Source: Trueperaceae bacterium
Lineage (GTDB): Bacteria > Deinococcota > Deinococci > Deinococcales > Trueperaceae
DNA length: 50,089 nucleotides
Assembly: GCA_013697735.1 (NCBI GenBank)
Contig: JACCWH010000145.1
Location: 1-50,089 of the forward strand
Direction: 5' to 3'
Below, piece by piece: positions 8,467 through 17,147 of this stretch; positions within the stretch are counted from its first letter, which is position 1; each line of letters starts with the position of its first letter. Under the pieces are notes generated by a model that worked only from the letters and a program-made list of their open reading frames with translations, did not search any database and was not told the DNA's origin. A program made the translations under genes and the position numbers.

Positions 8467-11133
8467 ATGGCGACCATCCGCGAGCTCGACGAGCTCAGGC
8501 GCACCTACCTGCGGTTCTTCGAGAGCAAGAGCCACCTCGTCCTTCCGTCCGCGTCGCTGAAGAGCGACGATCCCGGGCTGATGTTCAACGTGGCCGGCAT
8601 GCAGCAGTTCAAACCCTACTTCCAGGGCGCCGTGCCGACGTTCGAGGGGCACGAGGGCGTCTGGAAGCGCGTGGTGACGTCGCAGAAGTGCATGCGCGCG
8701 GGTGGCAAGGACTCCGACATCGAGAACGTCGGCCGCACGCGTCGCCACCACACGTTCTTCGAGATGCTCGGCAACTTCTCCTTCGGCGACTACTTCAAGT
8801 CGCAGGCGGCGGCGTGGGCGTGGGAGTTCCTGACGCACGACGCGTGGCTCGGACTCGATCCGGAGCGCCTCTACGTCACCGTCTTCACGGACGACGACGA
8901 GGCCTACGACGTCTGGACGACGGAGGTCGGGGTGCCGGCCGAGCGCGTCTCGCGCTTCGGCGAGGCCGAGAACTTCTGGCCCGCGAACGCCGTCGCGGAC
9001 GGTCGTGCAGGACCGTGCGGCCCCTGCTCCGAGATCTTCTACGACCGCGGCCCGGAGTACGGCTCCGCCGACGAGACGGGGCCGAACACCGGCGCGGGCG
9101 ATCGCTACATGGAGATCTGGAACCTCGTGTTCACCCAGTACGACCTCGTCGACGGGGAGCTGCGGCCCCTGCCGATGCAGAACATCGATACCGGGATGGG
9201 CTTCGAGCGCCTTGCGACGGTGGTCACCGGTGCGCACGATGCCTACGGCACCGAGCTCATGCAAGGGAGCATCCGCACGCTGGTCGAGGCGTCGGGCGTT
9301 CCCTACCGCGACCTCGAGAGCCCCGCGCACCGAATAGTCGCCGATCACGCGCGCTCGGTCACCATGTGCATCGCCGACGGCATCCTGCCCGCGAATGACG
9401 GCGCGGGATACGTGATCAAGATGCTCATACGCCGTGCGGCGCGACAGGCGTACCTCCTCGGCGTGGAGGGGAGCATCCTGCACCGGCTCGTGGCCAACGT
9501 CGCGGACGCCATGGGGGGCGCCTACCCGGCCGTGCGCGACGCACAGGAGCGGATCGCCGCGATCGTCCGGACCGAGGAGGAGCAGTTCCTCACCACGCTC
9601 GAGGCGGGTATCGCTCGCGTGAAGGACCTGCTCGACGCCCTGCCGGGCGAGGTGCTCGACGGTGAGACCGCGTTCGATTTGTGGCAGACGTACGGCTTCC
9701 CGCTCGACCTCACGGTCGAGATGGCGGCGGAGCGCGGCGTGGGCGTCGACCGAGTCGGCTACGACGTGGCGCGTGAGCGCGAACGCGCACGTTCGCGCGC
9801 AGGTCGGGCGACGAGCGCCATGTTCGGCGCGGCCGACGTGTTCACCGCCGTCGCGGCCGAGCACGGACCCACCGTGTTCGTCGGCTTCGACGAGCGGGAA
9901 TCCGACGCGAAGGTGCTCGCGATCGTGGTCGACGGCGAGCGCCTCGAGCGCGCTCCCCAAGGGAGCTCCCCGCGGATCGTGCTCGACCGCACTCCGTGCT
10001 TTGCGGAGGGGGGCGGGCAGGTCGGTGACGCAGCGAAGATCACGTGGAGCGGTGGACTCATGGCCGTCACGTCGACCACGAAGGGCGCCCAAGGCGTCGT
10101 GGTCCACCACGGTCGAGTGATTCGCGGCGCGCTCGACGTCGGCGCCGACGTGCGCGTGGCGGTCGATCCCGGCCGGCGCGAGACCGAGCGGCACCACACC
10201 GCTACGCACCTCCTGCACGCGGCACTGCGCGAGGTGCTCGGTGAGCACGTCGCGCAGGCGGGCTCACTCGTCGCCCCCGACCGCCTCCGTTTCGACTTCA
10301 GCCATGGCGCGGCGATCCCCCCGGAGGCGCTGCGCGAGGTCGAGCGGCGGGTGCAGTCGTGGATCCTCGCCGACCTCGCCGTCACGTGGGAGGTGGTGCC
10401 CATCGCGCGGGCGCGCGAGGCGGGCGCGATGATGCTCTTCGGCGAGAAGTACGGCGAGCAGGTGCGCATGGTCCGCGTCGGCGACGACACCAACGCCCCC
10501 TCGATCGAACTCTGCGGCGGCACGCACGTGCGCCGCACGGGCGAGATCGGCACCGTAGCCATCACGCTCGAGGAGGCGGCCGCCGCCGGGGTCCGGCGCA
10601 TCGAAGCGGTCGCCGGCCGGGCCGCATTCGAGCACCTCGCCGACGTGCGAGCGTACGCGAGCGCAGCGTCACGAGCCTTCGGGGCGCGACCCGACGAGCT
10701 CGAGGCGCGCGTCCGGGCGTTGCAGGCCGAGGTCAAGGGGGCAGAGCGAGAGCATGCGCGACTGCGCGACCGACTCGCGGCGGCGCAGACGGGTGGCGGA
10801 GGTGAAACGGAGCTACGCGAGGCCAGCGGCTACCGCTACGCCGCGCTCGCGCTCGACGGGCTCGACGCCGCGGCGCTCCGGACCGCGGCCGACACGCTCC
10901 TTCAACGCAGCGGCGCGGACGTCGTCGTACTCGGCAGCGGTCAGCTCCTCGTGGTCAAGGTCTCCGAAACGGCGCGCGAGCGGGGCGCGCACGCCGGCAA
11001 CCTCGTGCGCGAACTCGCCGCTCGAGGCGGCGGCGGTGGCGGCGGCCGGCCCGACATGGCGCAGGCGGGGGTCAAGGATGCGGCCGGACTCGAGGCCGCC
11101 CTCGGCGCGGTCGGCGAGGTCCTGGCGGCCTGA
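8467..11133 (+). CDS. alaS: Alanyl-tRNA synthetase
   Basis: An 888-residue class II synthetase that charges tRNA-Ala. The N-terminal catalytic core begins IRELDELRRTYLRFF and includes motif 2-like text around RTRRHHTFFEMLGNFSFGDY. The editing domain has zinc ligands in HTATHLLH (near residue 577) and CGGTHV (near 682). The C-terminal oligomerisation/tRNA-binding part ends with the usual glycine run RGGGGGGGRPDMAQAG. Length is normal for the family. The ATG follows GGAGG by seven bases; an upstream in-frame extension of 40 codons is unlikely. It is first in an apparent operon with ruvX five bases downstream. Confidence 0.97.
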   Translation: MATIRELDELRRTYLRFFESKSHLVLPSASLKSDDPGLMFNVAGMQQFKPYFQGAVPTFEGHEGVWKRVVTSQKCMRAGGKDSDIENVGRTRRHHTFFEMLGNFSFGDYFKSQAAAWAWEFLTHDAWLGLDPERLYVTVFTDDDEAYDVWTTEVGVPAERVSRFGEAENFWPANAVADGRAGPCGPCSEIFYDRGPEYGSADETGPNTGAGDRYMEIWNLVFTQYDLVDGELRPLPMQNIDTGMGFERLATVVTGAHDAYGTELMQGSIRTLVEASGVPYRDLESPAHRIVADHARSVTMCIADGILPANDGAGYVIKMLIRRAARQAYLLGVEGSILHRLVANVADAMGGAYPAVRDAQERIAAIVRTEEEQFLTTLEAGIARVKDLLDALPGEVLDGETAFDLWQTYGFPLDLTVEMAAERGVGVDRVGYDVARERERARSRAGRATSAMFGAADVFTAVAAEHGPTVFVGFDERESDAKVLAIVVDGERLERAPQGSSPRIVLDRTPCFAEGGGQVGDAAKITWSGGLMAVTSTTKGAQGVVVHHGRVIRGALDVGADVRVAVDPGRRETERHHTATHLLHAALREVLGEHVAQAGSLVAPDRLRFDFSHGAAIPPEALREVERRVQSWILADLAVTWEVVPIARAREAGAMMLFGEKYGEQVRMVRVGDDTNAPSIELCGGTHVRRTGEIGTVAITLEEAAAAGVRRIEAVAGRAAFEHLADVRAYASAASRAFGARPDELEARVRALQAEVKGAEREHARLRDRLAAAQTGGGGETELREASGYRYAALALDGLDAAALRTAADTLLQRSGADVVVLGSGQLLVVKVSETARERGAHAGNLVRELAARGGGGGGGRPDMAQAGVKDAAGLEAALGAVGEVLAA

Positions 11134-11138
11134 AGCGC

Positions 11139-11621
11139 ATGGATCCCGTTCCCCCACCACCGCATCCGGGCGACGTGGTGATCGCGCTCGACGTCGGCGA
11201 CGCCCGGATCGGCGTGGCTCGCGGCGAGGTCGGATCCCCCTTCGCGTTCGGCCGCGGGACGATCCCGGGCGGGAACGACGCCGCCACGCTCGTTCGGCTG
11301 ACCGAGCTGCTCGAGCGCGAACGGGCGTCGCGCCTCCTCCTCGGGCTCCCGCTGCGAACCGATGGCCGCGACTCGGCGCAGACGACGAGCGTACGTGCAC
11401 TCGCGGAGCGCCTCCGGGGCCTCGCCGTGCCGGTCGAACTCGTCGACGAGCGCTTCACCACGCAGGCGGCGCAACGCCGCGTTCGTGGCAGCGGCCTGCC
11501 GCGCGGAAAGCGCCAGGAGAAGGGGCGGCTCGACGAGGCGAGCGCCGTGCTCATCCTCGAGGGGTGGCTCACGCGCTACGCCCGCCCCGCCGTGCCGCCA
11601 GAGGGGGATGCCCCCGCGTGA
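11139..11621 (+). CDS. ruvX: RuvX/YqgF family Holliday-junction resolvase-like nuclease
   Basis: A 160-residue RNase H-fold protein. Recognisable motifs are ALDVGDARIGVA (first catalytic aspartate), LLLGLPLRTDGRDS, LVDERFTT and LDEASAVLIL, in the order and spacing of YqgF/RuvX. Family members are linked to pre-16S rRNA 5' end maturation and to Holliday-junction cleavage; sequence does not decide between them. It lies between alaS and mltG, a neighbourhood seen in many bacteria. Its stop overlaps the mltG start as GTGA. Confidence 0.92.
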   Translation: MDPVPPPPHPGDVVIALDVGDARIGVARGEVGSPFAFGRGTIPGGNDAATLVRLTELLERERASRLLLGLPLRTDGRDSAQTTSVRALAERLRGLAVPVELVDERFTTQAAQRRVRGSGLPRGKRQEKGRLDEASAVLILEGWLTRYARPAVPPEGDAPA

Positions 11622-12712
11622 CGGACGGTCGAGGATCGAGGCGAGCTGCACCGGACGCACCCCCCGCCGAGCGGCGTCGAGCCCGGCAGCCGGCCGGGCG
11701 ACGGCTCGTGCCGTTCCTTCTCGCGTTGGTGCTCATCACCGCCGCAGCCACCGCCTACGTGGCGTGGGCGCTCCGGCCCGCCGGCCCTTCGGCGGAGCGC
11801 GTCACGTTCGAGGTGCCGAGCGGCGTCGGCGCCCGCAGCGTCGTGCGTGCGCTGCACGACGAGGGACTGATACGCGAACCGCGCGTCTTCCTCGCACTCT
11901 TGATATGGCAGGGCGTCGATCGGCGGGTGGGCGAGGGCCTCTACGACCTCACTCCGGCGATGGACGCGTTCGAGATCGCGGGCGCGCTCGAGCGCGGTGG
12001 TCGGCCACGCACCGTCCGCCTCGTGATCCCGGAGGGGAGCCGCCTCGTCGACGTGGCGCGCCGACTCCACACCCTCGGACTCGCCGAGCGTGACGAGGCG
12101 CTGGCCCTGAGCGAAGCACCCACCCAACGCCCGAGTGGTGTGCCCGACGACGCCGGCCTCGAGGGCTACCTCTTCCCCGCCGTCTACGAGGTGCCGGTGG
12201 GCGAGCCGCCCGAACGGACGTTCGCGCGCATGGTGGCGCGCTTCGAGCGCGAACTCGACGACGAGACGCTCGCGCGCGTCGAAGCGGCCGGTCTCACCGT
12301 GCACGCCTGGGTCACCATCGCGTCGATCGTGCAGTCCGAGGCCGCGAACGACGCGGAGATGCCGATCATCGCGGGCGTGTTCCTCAACCGCCTCGACGTC
12401 GGCATGCCGCTCCAGTCCGACCCGACGGTCGCCTACGGCCTCGGCAAGGACCTGCCGGCGCTCGACTTCCCCGGGGGCGACTTCGCGGTCGATCACCCCT
12501 GGAACACCTACACCCGCGACGGCTTGCCCCGAGGGCCGATCGGCAACCCGGGGAGGTCGGCGCTGGAGTCGGTCCTCGCACCGGCGCGAACCACCGACGA
12601 TGGCACCCTCTGGCTCTACTTCCTCCACGGCGTCTCGGCGCACGGACCGGTGTTCCGGCCGAACGTCGATCTCGACGGGCACGTCCGCGACGTGAATCGC
12701 TACCTGCGCTGA
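11618..12712 (+). CDS. mltG: Endolytic peptidoglycan transglycosylase MltG
   Basis: A 364-residue membrane-anchored YceG/MltG family lytic transglycosylase that cleaves nascent glycan strands. After a basic N terminus, one transmembrane helix spans about residues 31-52. The catalytic domain contains ASIVQSEAAND with the catalytic glutamate near residue 241, then NRLDVGMPLQSDPTVAYG and GLPRGPIGNPG, all diagnostic. The GTG start overlaps the ruvX stop (GTGA), implying translational coupling; an ORF extends upstream but only as an antisense-like shadow of ruvX. The C terminus ends a few residues after the domain, as usual. Confidence 0.94.
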   Translation: MTDGRGSRRAAPDAPPAERRRARQPAGRRLVPFLLALVLITAAATAYVAWALRPAGPSAERVTFEVPSGVGARSVVRALHDEGLIREPRVFLALLIWQGVDRRVGEGLYDLTPAMDAFEIAGALERGGRPRTVRLVIPEGSRLVDVARRLHTLGLAERDEALALSEAPTQRPSGVPDDAGLEGYLFPAVYEVPVGEPPERTFARMVARFERELDDETLARVEAAGLTVHAWVTIASIVQSEAANDAEMPIIAGVFLNRLDVGMPLQSDPTVAYGLGKDLPALDFPGGDFAVDHPWNTYTRDGLPRGPIGNPGRSALESVLAPARTTDDGTLWLYFLHGVSAHGPVFRPNVDLDGHVRDVNRYLR

Positions 12713-12748
12713 GGGGAGGCCACGGGTGACGCGGGCCGGTGGCTGCGG

Positions 12749-12754
12749 TAGGAT
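12749..12754 (+). promoter_or_regulatory. Probable -10 box for the TRAP permease genes
   Basis: TAGGAT lies 65 bases before the dctQ GTG and would give a leader of about 60 bases. No clear -35 is present. Confidence 0.35.
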
Positions 12755-12819
12755 GCGCGAGGCACAAGCCAACAACCGCAACCGGTCGCCCTTTGGGGGG
12801 GCGAAGTGGGAGAGTACCC

Positions 12820-13449
12820 GTGAAGTTCGTGCTCGCTATCTCGCGCGGAATCGACGCCGTGACCGCGCTCCTCGGCAAAGCGGCCTGGTGGGCCGCACTC
12901 GCCATGGTGCTCGTCGGCGTCGAGAACGTGATCGCTCGCTACGGGTACCAGTGGATCAGGCGCACCTTCGGTGACGACGTCGCCGCGGCGCTCTCGAACA
13001 ACACGTACCTCGAGGCGCAGACGGCGCTCTACAACTTCGTCTTCCTCATCGGCGCCGCCTACGTACTGCAGGTCGATGGACACGTGCGCGTCGACATACT
13101 CTTCTCGCGCCTGCGCGCCCGCACGAAGGCGTACGTCGACATCGTCCTCACGTTCGTCTTCCTACTGCCGTTCTGCTGGATGGGGATCTACTTCGGCAAC
13201 GACTACGTGACGCGCTCCTGGGCCCAGGGTGAGATCAGCCCCAACCCGGGTGGACTCGCGCGTTATCCGATCAAGACGATGATCATCGTCGCCTTCGCGC
13301 TCCTCGTCGTTCAGGCGATCTCTCAGGTCATCAAGCACGTTGCCTTCCTGCGCGGCGTCCCCGACTCGGGGAGCCCGTACGAGCGCGATCTCGGCCCCAC
13401 CGACGACGACGGCAACGTGCTGCCGCAATCGGCGAAGGTGCACGCCTGA
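12820..13449 (+). CDS. dctQ: TRAP transporter small permease (DctQ-like)
   Basis: A 209-residue inner-membrane protein with four hydrophobic helices (about residues 15-40, 65-90, 103-125 and 147-170), the normal layout of TRAP DctQ. Between helices 1 and 2 it reads NVIARYGYQWI, a position where DctQ proteins usually have an NV.xRY pattern. The GTG start is chosen because GGGAG lies just upstream (12808-12812); a longer in-frame N terminus runs into the promoter region and lacks hydrophobic character. It overlaps dctM by one base (TGATG). It pairs with dctM and presumably with the convergent dctP to form a sodium-driven organic-acid importer. Confidence 0.9.
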   Translation: MKFVLAISRGIDAVTALLGKAAWWAALAMVLVGVENVIARYGYQWIRRTFGDDVAAALSNNTYLEAQTALYNFVFLIGAAYVLQVDGHVRVDILFSRLRARTKAYVDIVLTFVFLLPFCWMGIYFGNDYVTRSWAQGEISPNPGGLARYPIKTMIIVAFALLVVQAISQVIKHVAFLRGVPDSGSPYERDLGPTDDDGNVLPQSAKVHA

Positions 13450-14822
13450 TGCTCGGTTTGGCGATGTTCGCCGCCGCTGTCGGCTTCCTCCTCGTCGGCT
13501 TTCCCGTCGCCTTCACGCTCGGTGGGACGGCGGTGCTGTTCATGCTCATCGGCTCGGACTTCCTGCCGACCGTCGTGGGCATCGCGTTGCCGTGGGAGGC
13601 AGAGTTCCGCTTCTCGCGCCTGAACATCCTGCCGCAACGCATCTTCGGCACGATCATGGACAACTACACCCTCGTGGCGGTGCCCTTCTTCGTCTTCATG
13701 GGCGTGATGCTCGAGAAGTCGGGCCTCGCGGAGGAGCTGCTCGAGACGATGGGCATGCTCTTCGGCTCGCTGCGCGGCGGCCTCGCCATCTCGGTGGTTG
13801 CGGTGGGCGCGCTGCTGGCCGCGTCGACGGGCGTGGTCGGCGCCTCGGTGGTCACGATGGGCGTGCTGGCGCTGCCGGTGATGCTCAAGTACAAGTACTC
13901 CAAGCCGCTCGCCACTGGCGTGATCGCCTCGTCGGGCACGCTCGGGCAGATCATCCCGCCGTCGATCGTGCTGGTGATCCTCGGCGACCAGATCGGGGTG
14001 TCGGTCGGCGACCTCTTCCTCGGCGCGCTCATCCCGGGCTTCGCGCTCGCCGGGCTCTTCATGCTGTGGGTCGTGTTCGTGGCGCTCACGCGGCCGGACG
14101 AGGCGCCGGCGCTGCCGCCGGAGGCGCGCACGCTCACGGGTTTCCCCTTGATCCTGAAGGTGATCAAGAACCTGATCCCGCCGCTGGTGTTGATCCTGCT
14201 GGTGCTCGGTACGATCTTCTTCGGCATCGCCACCCCAACGGAGGCCGGCGCCATGGGCGCGGTCGGTGCGCTCCTCCTGGCGGTGATCAACCGTCGGCTG
14301 AGCATGCGCAACCTCACCAACGCGATGGATCAGACGGTGCGCCTCACGTCGATGGTCTTCATCATCCTGACGGGCGCGACCGCCTTCGGCATGGTGTTCA
14401 CGGCGCTCCACGGCGACCGCGTGGTGCACGAGTTCCTGCTCAACCTTCCGGGCGGACACGTGGGCTTCGTCTTCTTCGCGATGTTGGTGATCTTCCTGCT
14501 CGGCTTCTTCATCGACTTCATCGAGATCACGTTCATCGTGGTGCCGCTCCTCGCTCCCATCGCACTGGCGCTCTTCGGCCCCAACCTCATGGTCTGGTTC
14601 GGCGTGCTCATCGCCATGAACCTGCAGGCGTCGTTCCTCACGCCGCCGTTCGGGTTCGCGCTCTTCTACCTCAAGGGCGTCGCGCCGCCCTCGATCAAGA
14701 CGCACCACATCTACAAGGGCGTGATTCCCTTCATCGTCATCCAGCTCGTGATGGTGGTCACGATCGCGCTCTTCCCACGCATCGTCACGTGGTTGCCCGA
14801 GCTCGCACGCACAGTGCGCTGA
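13449..14822 (+). CDS. dctM: TRAP transporter large permease (DctM-like)
   Basis: A 457-residue polytopic membrane protein with about 12-13 hydrophobic segments. Typical DctM text includes PFFVFMGVMLEKSGLAEEL, ASSGTLGQIIPPSIVLVILG (around residue 160-180) and the mirrored C-terminal LLGFFIDFIEITFIVVPLL. It forms the transport channel with DctQ. The gene ends next to a bidirectional hairpin terminator. The substrate is suggested by the neighbouring DctP, which is of the 2-oxo-acid/lactate class. Confidence 0.94.
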   Translation: MLGLAMFAAAVGFLLVGFPVAFTLGGTAVLFMLIGSDFLPTVVGIALPWEAEFRFSRLNILPQRIFGTIMDNYTLVAVPFFVFMGVMLEKSGLAEELLETMGMLFGSLRGGLAISVVAVGALLAASTGVVGASVVTMGVLALPVMLKYKYSKPLATGVIASSGTLGQIIPPSIVLVILGDQIGVSVGDLFLGALIPGFALAGLFMLWVVFVALTRPDEAPALPPEARTLTGFPLILKVIKNLIPPLVLILLVLGTIFFGIATPTEAGAMGAVGALLLAVINRRLSMRNLTNAMDQTVRLTSMVFIILTGATAFGMVFTALHGDRVVHEFLLNLPGGHVGFVFFAMLVIFLLGFFIDFIEITFIVVPLLAPIALALFGPNLMVWFGVLIAMNLQASFLTPPFGFALFYLKGVAPPSIKTHHIYKGVIPFIVIQLVMVVTIALFPRIVTWLPELARTVR

Positions 14823-14842
14823 ACGGGCACCCGACGTGAAAG

Positions 14843-14872
14843 CGCCCCCGGTCGGCGAACCGACCGGGGGCG
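14843..14872. terminator. Bidirectional hairpin terminator between dctM and dctP
   Basis: A perfect 13-bp GC-rich stem (14843-14855 pairing with 14860-14872) around a CGAA loop, flanked by AAAG on the left and TTTC on the right. It lies between the convergent stops of dctM and dctP and can serve both directions. The U tract is short. Confidence 0.8.
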
Positions 14873-14898
14873 TTTCCATGTACGGGTGCGGACGGTCG

Positions 14899-15984
14899 CT
14901 AGGACTCGTCGCCGTACACGTAGCGGTGCCACGCGTACTCGCTGACCTCGCTCCAGGCGCGGATGTCGCTCGCGAACTGGCGGTAGTCCTCGAGAACGCG
15001 CGCGTAGAGCGGGTTCGCAGCGGCGTTGATGTCGTGGAGCTCGTTCATCGCCCGCTCGAGGTGTTCGAGCACGACCTGGGGGAACGTCTTCAGCTCGGTG
15101 CCCCCCTCGACGATACGCCGCAGCGCCGGGCCGTTTCGCGATTCGTAGACCGAGATCATCTGAATGTTCGCGGCGCGGCAGGCGACCTGGATGGCGTCCT
15201 GAATGTCGGTCGGCAGGCCGTTGTAGGTGTCGAGGTTGACGTAGGTGCCGAGCGTCGGGCCGGGCTCGTGCCAGCCGGGTGCGTAGTAGAACCGGGCGGC
15301 GCGGTTCAGCCCGAGGATCTCGTCGTCGTAGGGCCCGACCCACTCCGCAGCGTCGACGGTGCCGCGCTCGAGGGCGAGGAAGATCTCACCGCCGGGGAGC
15401 GTCTGCGTGTTGCCGCCGGCACGCGTGAACACCTGCCCGCCGAGGCCCGGAATACGCATCGAGGTACCGATGATGTCTTCGGGCGTGTTGATCTCCTTGT
15501 TGAACCAACCGCCCATCTGGACGCCGGTGTTGCCCGCCGGGAACGCGATCAAGTTGTCGCGAGCATTGATTTCGTTCCACAGCGCCTGTCCGTTGCCGTC
15601 GTAGAACCAGGCGTTCATCTGCTGGACGTTGAGCCCGAACGGCACGGAGGTGAAGAAGCCGTGGGTCGGATCCTTGCCGACGTAGTAGTACGAGGCGGTG
15701 TGGCCGAACTCGAACGCTCCCGACGAGACGGCGTCGTAGACCTCGAGGCCGCCGACCTGCGCTCCCGCCGGGAAGACCTCGATGTCGACGTCACCGTCGG
15801 TGATCTCGCGCAGGAACTTGGCGGTGTCGAGCGCACCGCCGTAGATCGTGTCGAGCGACACGGGCCACGAGGTGACCATTCCGAAACGGAACCGCGACGA
15901 TTGGGCGTTGGCGAACAGCAGCGGAGACAAGCTCGCGCTGGCGGCCACCACGCCGGCCTTCTTGAGAAACTCCCGACGCTTCAT
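14899..15984 (-). CDS. dctP: TRAP transporter solute-binding protein, Tat-exported (2-oxo acid/lactate class)
   Basis: A 361-residue binding protein. The N terminus MKRREFLKKAG followed by a hydrophobic stretch and a FANAQS cleavage region is a textbook twin-arginine signal, so the protein is exported folded. The mature part matches the TakP/lactate branch of DctP proteins: QMGGWFNKEI, RIPGLGGQVF, AAEWVGPYDDEI and APGWHEPG are characteristic, and this branch binds a metal-bridged 2-oxo or hydroxy monocarboxylate. The ATG at 15984 has GGAGG six bases upstream; an upstream in-frame GTG/ATG would spoil the signal peptide. It faces dctQM convergently rather than being in one operon with them, so stoichiometry is set by separate promoters. 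Confidence 0.92.
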   Translation of the reverse strand: MKRREFLKKAGVVAASASLSPLLFANAQSSRFRFGMVTSWPVSLDTIYGGALDTAKFLREITDGDVDIEVFPAGAQVGGLEVYDAVSSGAFEFGHTASYYYVGKDPTHGFFTSVPFGLNVQQMNAWFYDGNGQALWNEINARDNLIAFPAGNTGVQMGGWFNKEINTPEDIIGTSMRIPGLGGQVFTRAGGNTQTLPGGEIFLALERGTVDAAEWVGPYDDEILGLNRAARFYYAPGWHEPGPTLGTYVNLDTYNGLPTDIQDAIQVACRAANIQMISVYESRNGPALRRIVEGGTELKTFPQVVLEHLERAMNELHDINAAANPLYARVLEDYRQFASDIRAWSEVSEYAWHRYVYGDES

Positions 15985-16025
15985 TGAGTCCTCCATCCCT
16001 GAATTGTGGTCGTGAAACCGCACCT

Positions 16026-16031
16026 ACCATA
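16026..16031 (-). promoter_or_regulatory. Probable -10 box for dctP
   Basis: TATGGT on the minus strand lies about 41 bases before the dctP ATG, giving a leader that includes the GGAGG ribosome site. The -35 is not recognisable. Confidence 0.35.
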
Positions 16032-16111
16032 CCCCACTCGGGCCGCCGCGTCCCACACGATCTGAAGGGACCGTTCATCCAGAGGCCATCTGCCCATGAC
16101 GGAGTGCGTGC

Positions 16112-16117
16112 TACCCT
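16112..16117 (+). promoter_or_regulatory. Probable -10 box for phnD
   Basis: TACCCT lies 23 bases before the phnD ATG, allowing a leader of under 20 bases that still holds GAGGAGGT. No clear -35. Confidence 0.35.
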
Positions 16118-16140
16118 CGGGCACGAACTGAGGAGGTTCC

Positions 16141-17013
16141 ATGAAGAGAGTCATCGCTTCGTTCGTCGCCACCGTGCTGGCGGCCACCATGTACGTCGGA
16201 TTCGCACAGGGTGACGTGCCCGATAGGCTCGTGCTCGGTATGGTCCCGAGCCGTGAAGCCGACGTGATCGTCGACAGCCTCCAGCCGATCGCCGACATGC
16301 TCGCGGCCCGCCTGCTGATCCCGGTCGACACCTTCGTGTCCACCAACTTCGTCGGACTCGTCGAAGCCGTCGGCACCGGCCGCGTCGACATCGGCCTCTT
16401 CGGACCCGCCGCACTCGTGCAGGCCATGGACGTCCACGGCGCCGAGGTCATCCTCGCCTCCGTGCGTCGTGGCAGCACCACGTACCGCTCGCAGTTCAAC
16501 GTCCGCTGCGACAGCGGCATCGACGACTTCGAAGACCTCCGCGGCGGCTCGATCGCGTTCGTCGACCCCGGCTCCGCCTCCGGCTATCAGTTCCCCTACG
16601 TCTCGCTCCTGCAGCGCGGCATCAATCCCGACACCGAGATGACCTCGATCTTCGCCGGCTCGCACGACGCCGCGGCGCTCGCGGTCTACAACGGCGATGT
16701 CGACGTCGCCGTCACGTTCGGCGGATCACCCGGCTCCGACGGCCGCGAAACGATCGAAGCCGACTTCCCCGACGTCAAGGACGTCGTCTGCATCCTCGGA
16801 TTCTCCGACGACATCCCCAACGACGGCGCCGTCGTGCGCCAGGGCCTCGATCCTGAGCTCGTCGAACAGATCACGCAAGCGATGATCGACATCGCCGAGA
16901 CCGACGAGGGCCGCGTCCACACGGAAGCGCTCTTCAACGTGACCGCGTTCGCGCGCGTCGACGCGGAAGCGTACGACATCGTGCGCGAGGTGTCGCGGAC
17001 CTTCCAGCGCTGA
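16141..17013 (+). CDS. phnD: Phosphonate/phosphite ABC transporter substrate-binding protein (PhnD family)
   Basis: A 290-residue periplasmic binding protein. A Sec signal peptide (MKRVIASFVATVLAATMYVGFAQG) is followed by GMVPSREADVIVDSLQPIADML, the usual PhnD opening. The ligand-pocket region includes DIGLFGPAALVQA and FVDPGSASGYQFP, the serine-rich anion-binding turn of the family. Substrate may be phosphonate, phosphite or phosphate-like anions; sequence alone does not separate these. No C-P lyase or phosphite dehydrogenase gene is nearby. A GAGGAGGT ribosome site precedes the ATG. phnC follows after a 134-base gap that contains a large hairpin and its own -10 box. Confidence 0.9.
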   Translation: MKRVIASFVATVLAATMYVGFAQGDVPDRLVLGMVPSREADVIVDSLQPIADMLAARLLIPVDTFVSTNFVGLVEAVGTGRVDIGLFGPAALVQAMDVHGAEVILASVRRGSTTYRSQFNVRCDSGIDDFEDLRGGSIAFVDPGSASGYQFPYVSLLQRGINPDTEMTSIFAGSHDAAALAVYNGDVDVAVTFGGSPGSDGRETIEADFPDVKDVVCILGFSDDIPNDGAVVRQGLDPELVEQITQAMIDIAETDEGRVHTEALFNVTAFARVDAEAYDIVREVSRTFQR

Positions 17014-17040
17014 CCTGAAGCGACGCCCTGGGCGACCACG

Positions 17041-17086
17041 AACCGCCCTCCCCCTCGGCTCCGCGCCGAGCCCGGGAGCGGCGGTT
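17041..17086 (+). terminator. Large stem-loop between phnD and phnC
   Basis: A nested stem: 17041-17047 pairs with 17080-17086, 17048-17052 with 17074-17078, and 17054-17059 with 17065-17070, with small internal loops. There is no U run, so it may be a partial terminator or a 3' mRNA stabiliser that lets phnD be made in excess over the permease genes. Confidence 0.5.
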
Positions 17087-17136
17087 CTCGCCGTATGGGC
17101 GCGGCGACGGGCGCGGCGACGAGCGGTGCTGCGGTG

Positions 17137-17142
17137 TAGAAT
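17137..17142 (+). promoter_or_regulatory. Leaderless -10 box for phnC
   Basis: TAGAAT ends five bases before the phnC GTG at 17148. A GGGAG lies too close to the start to act as a normal ribosome site, so a leaderless message is more likely. No -35 box is evident. Confidence 0.45.
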
Positions 17143-17147
17143 CGGGA

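Noticed and set aside
13323-14879. Long minus-strand frame (518 codons) opposite dctM, rich in H, E, R and D
   Set aside because: It is antisense to two clear membrane-protein genes, and its histidine/arginine-rich composition is what a GC-rich opposite strand gives. No family motif or ribosome site.
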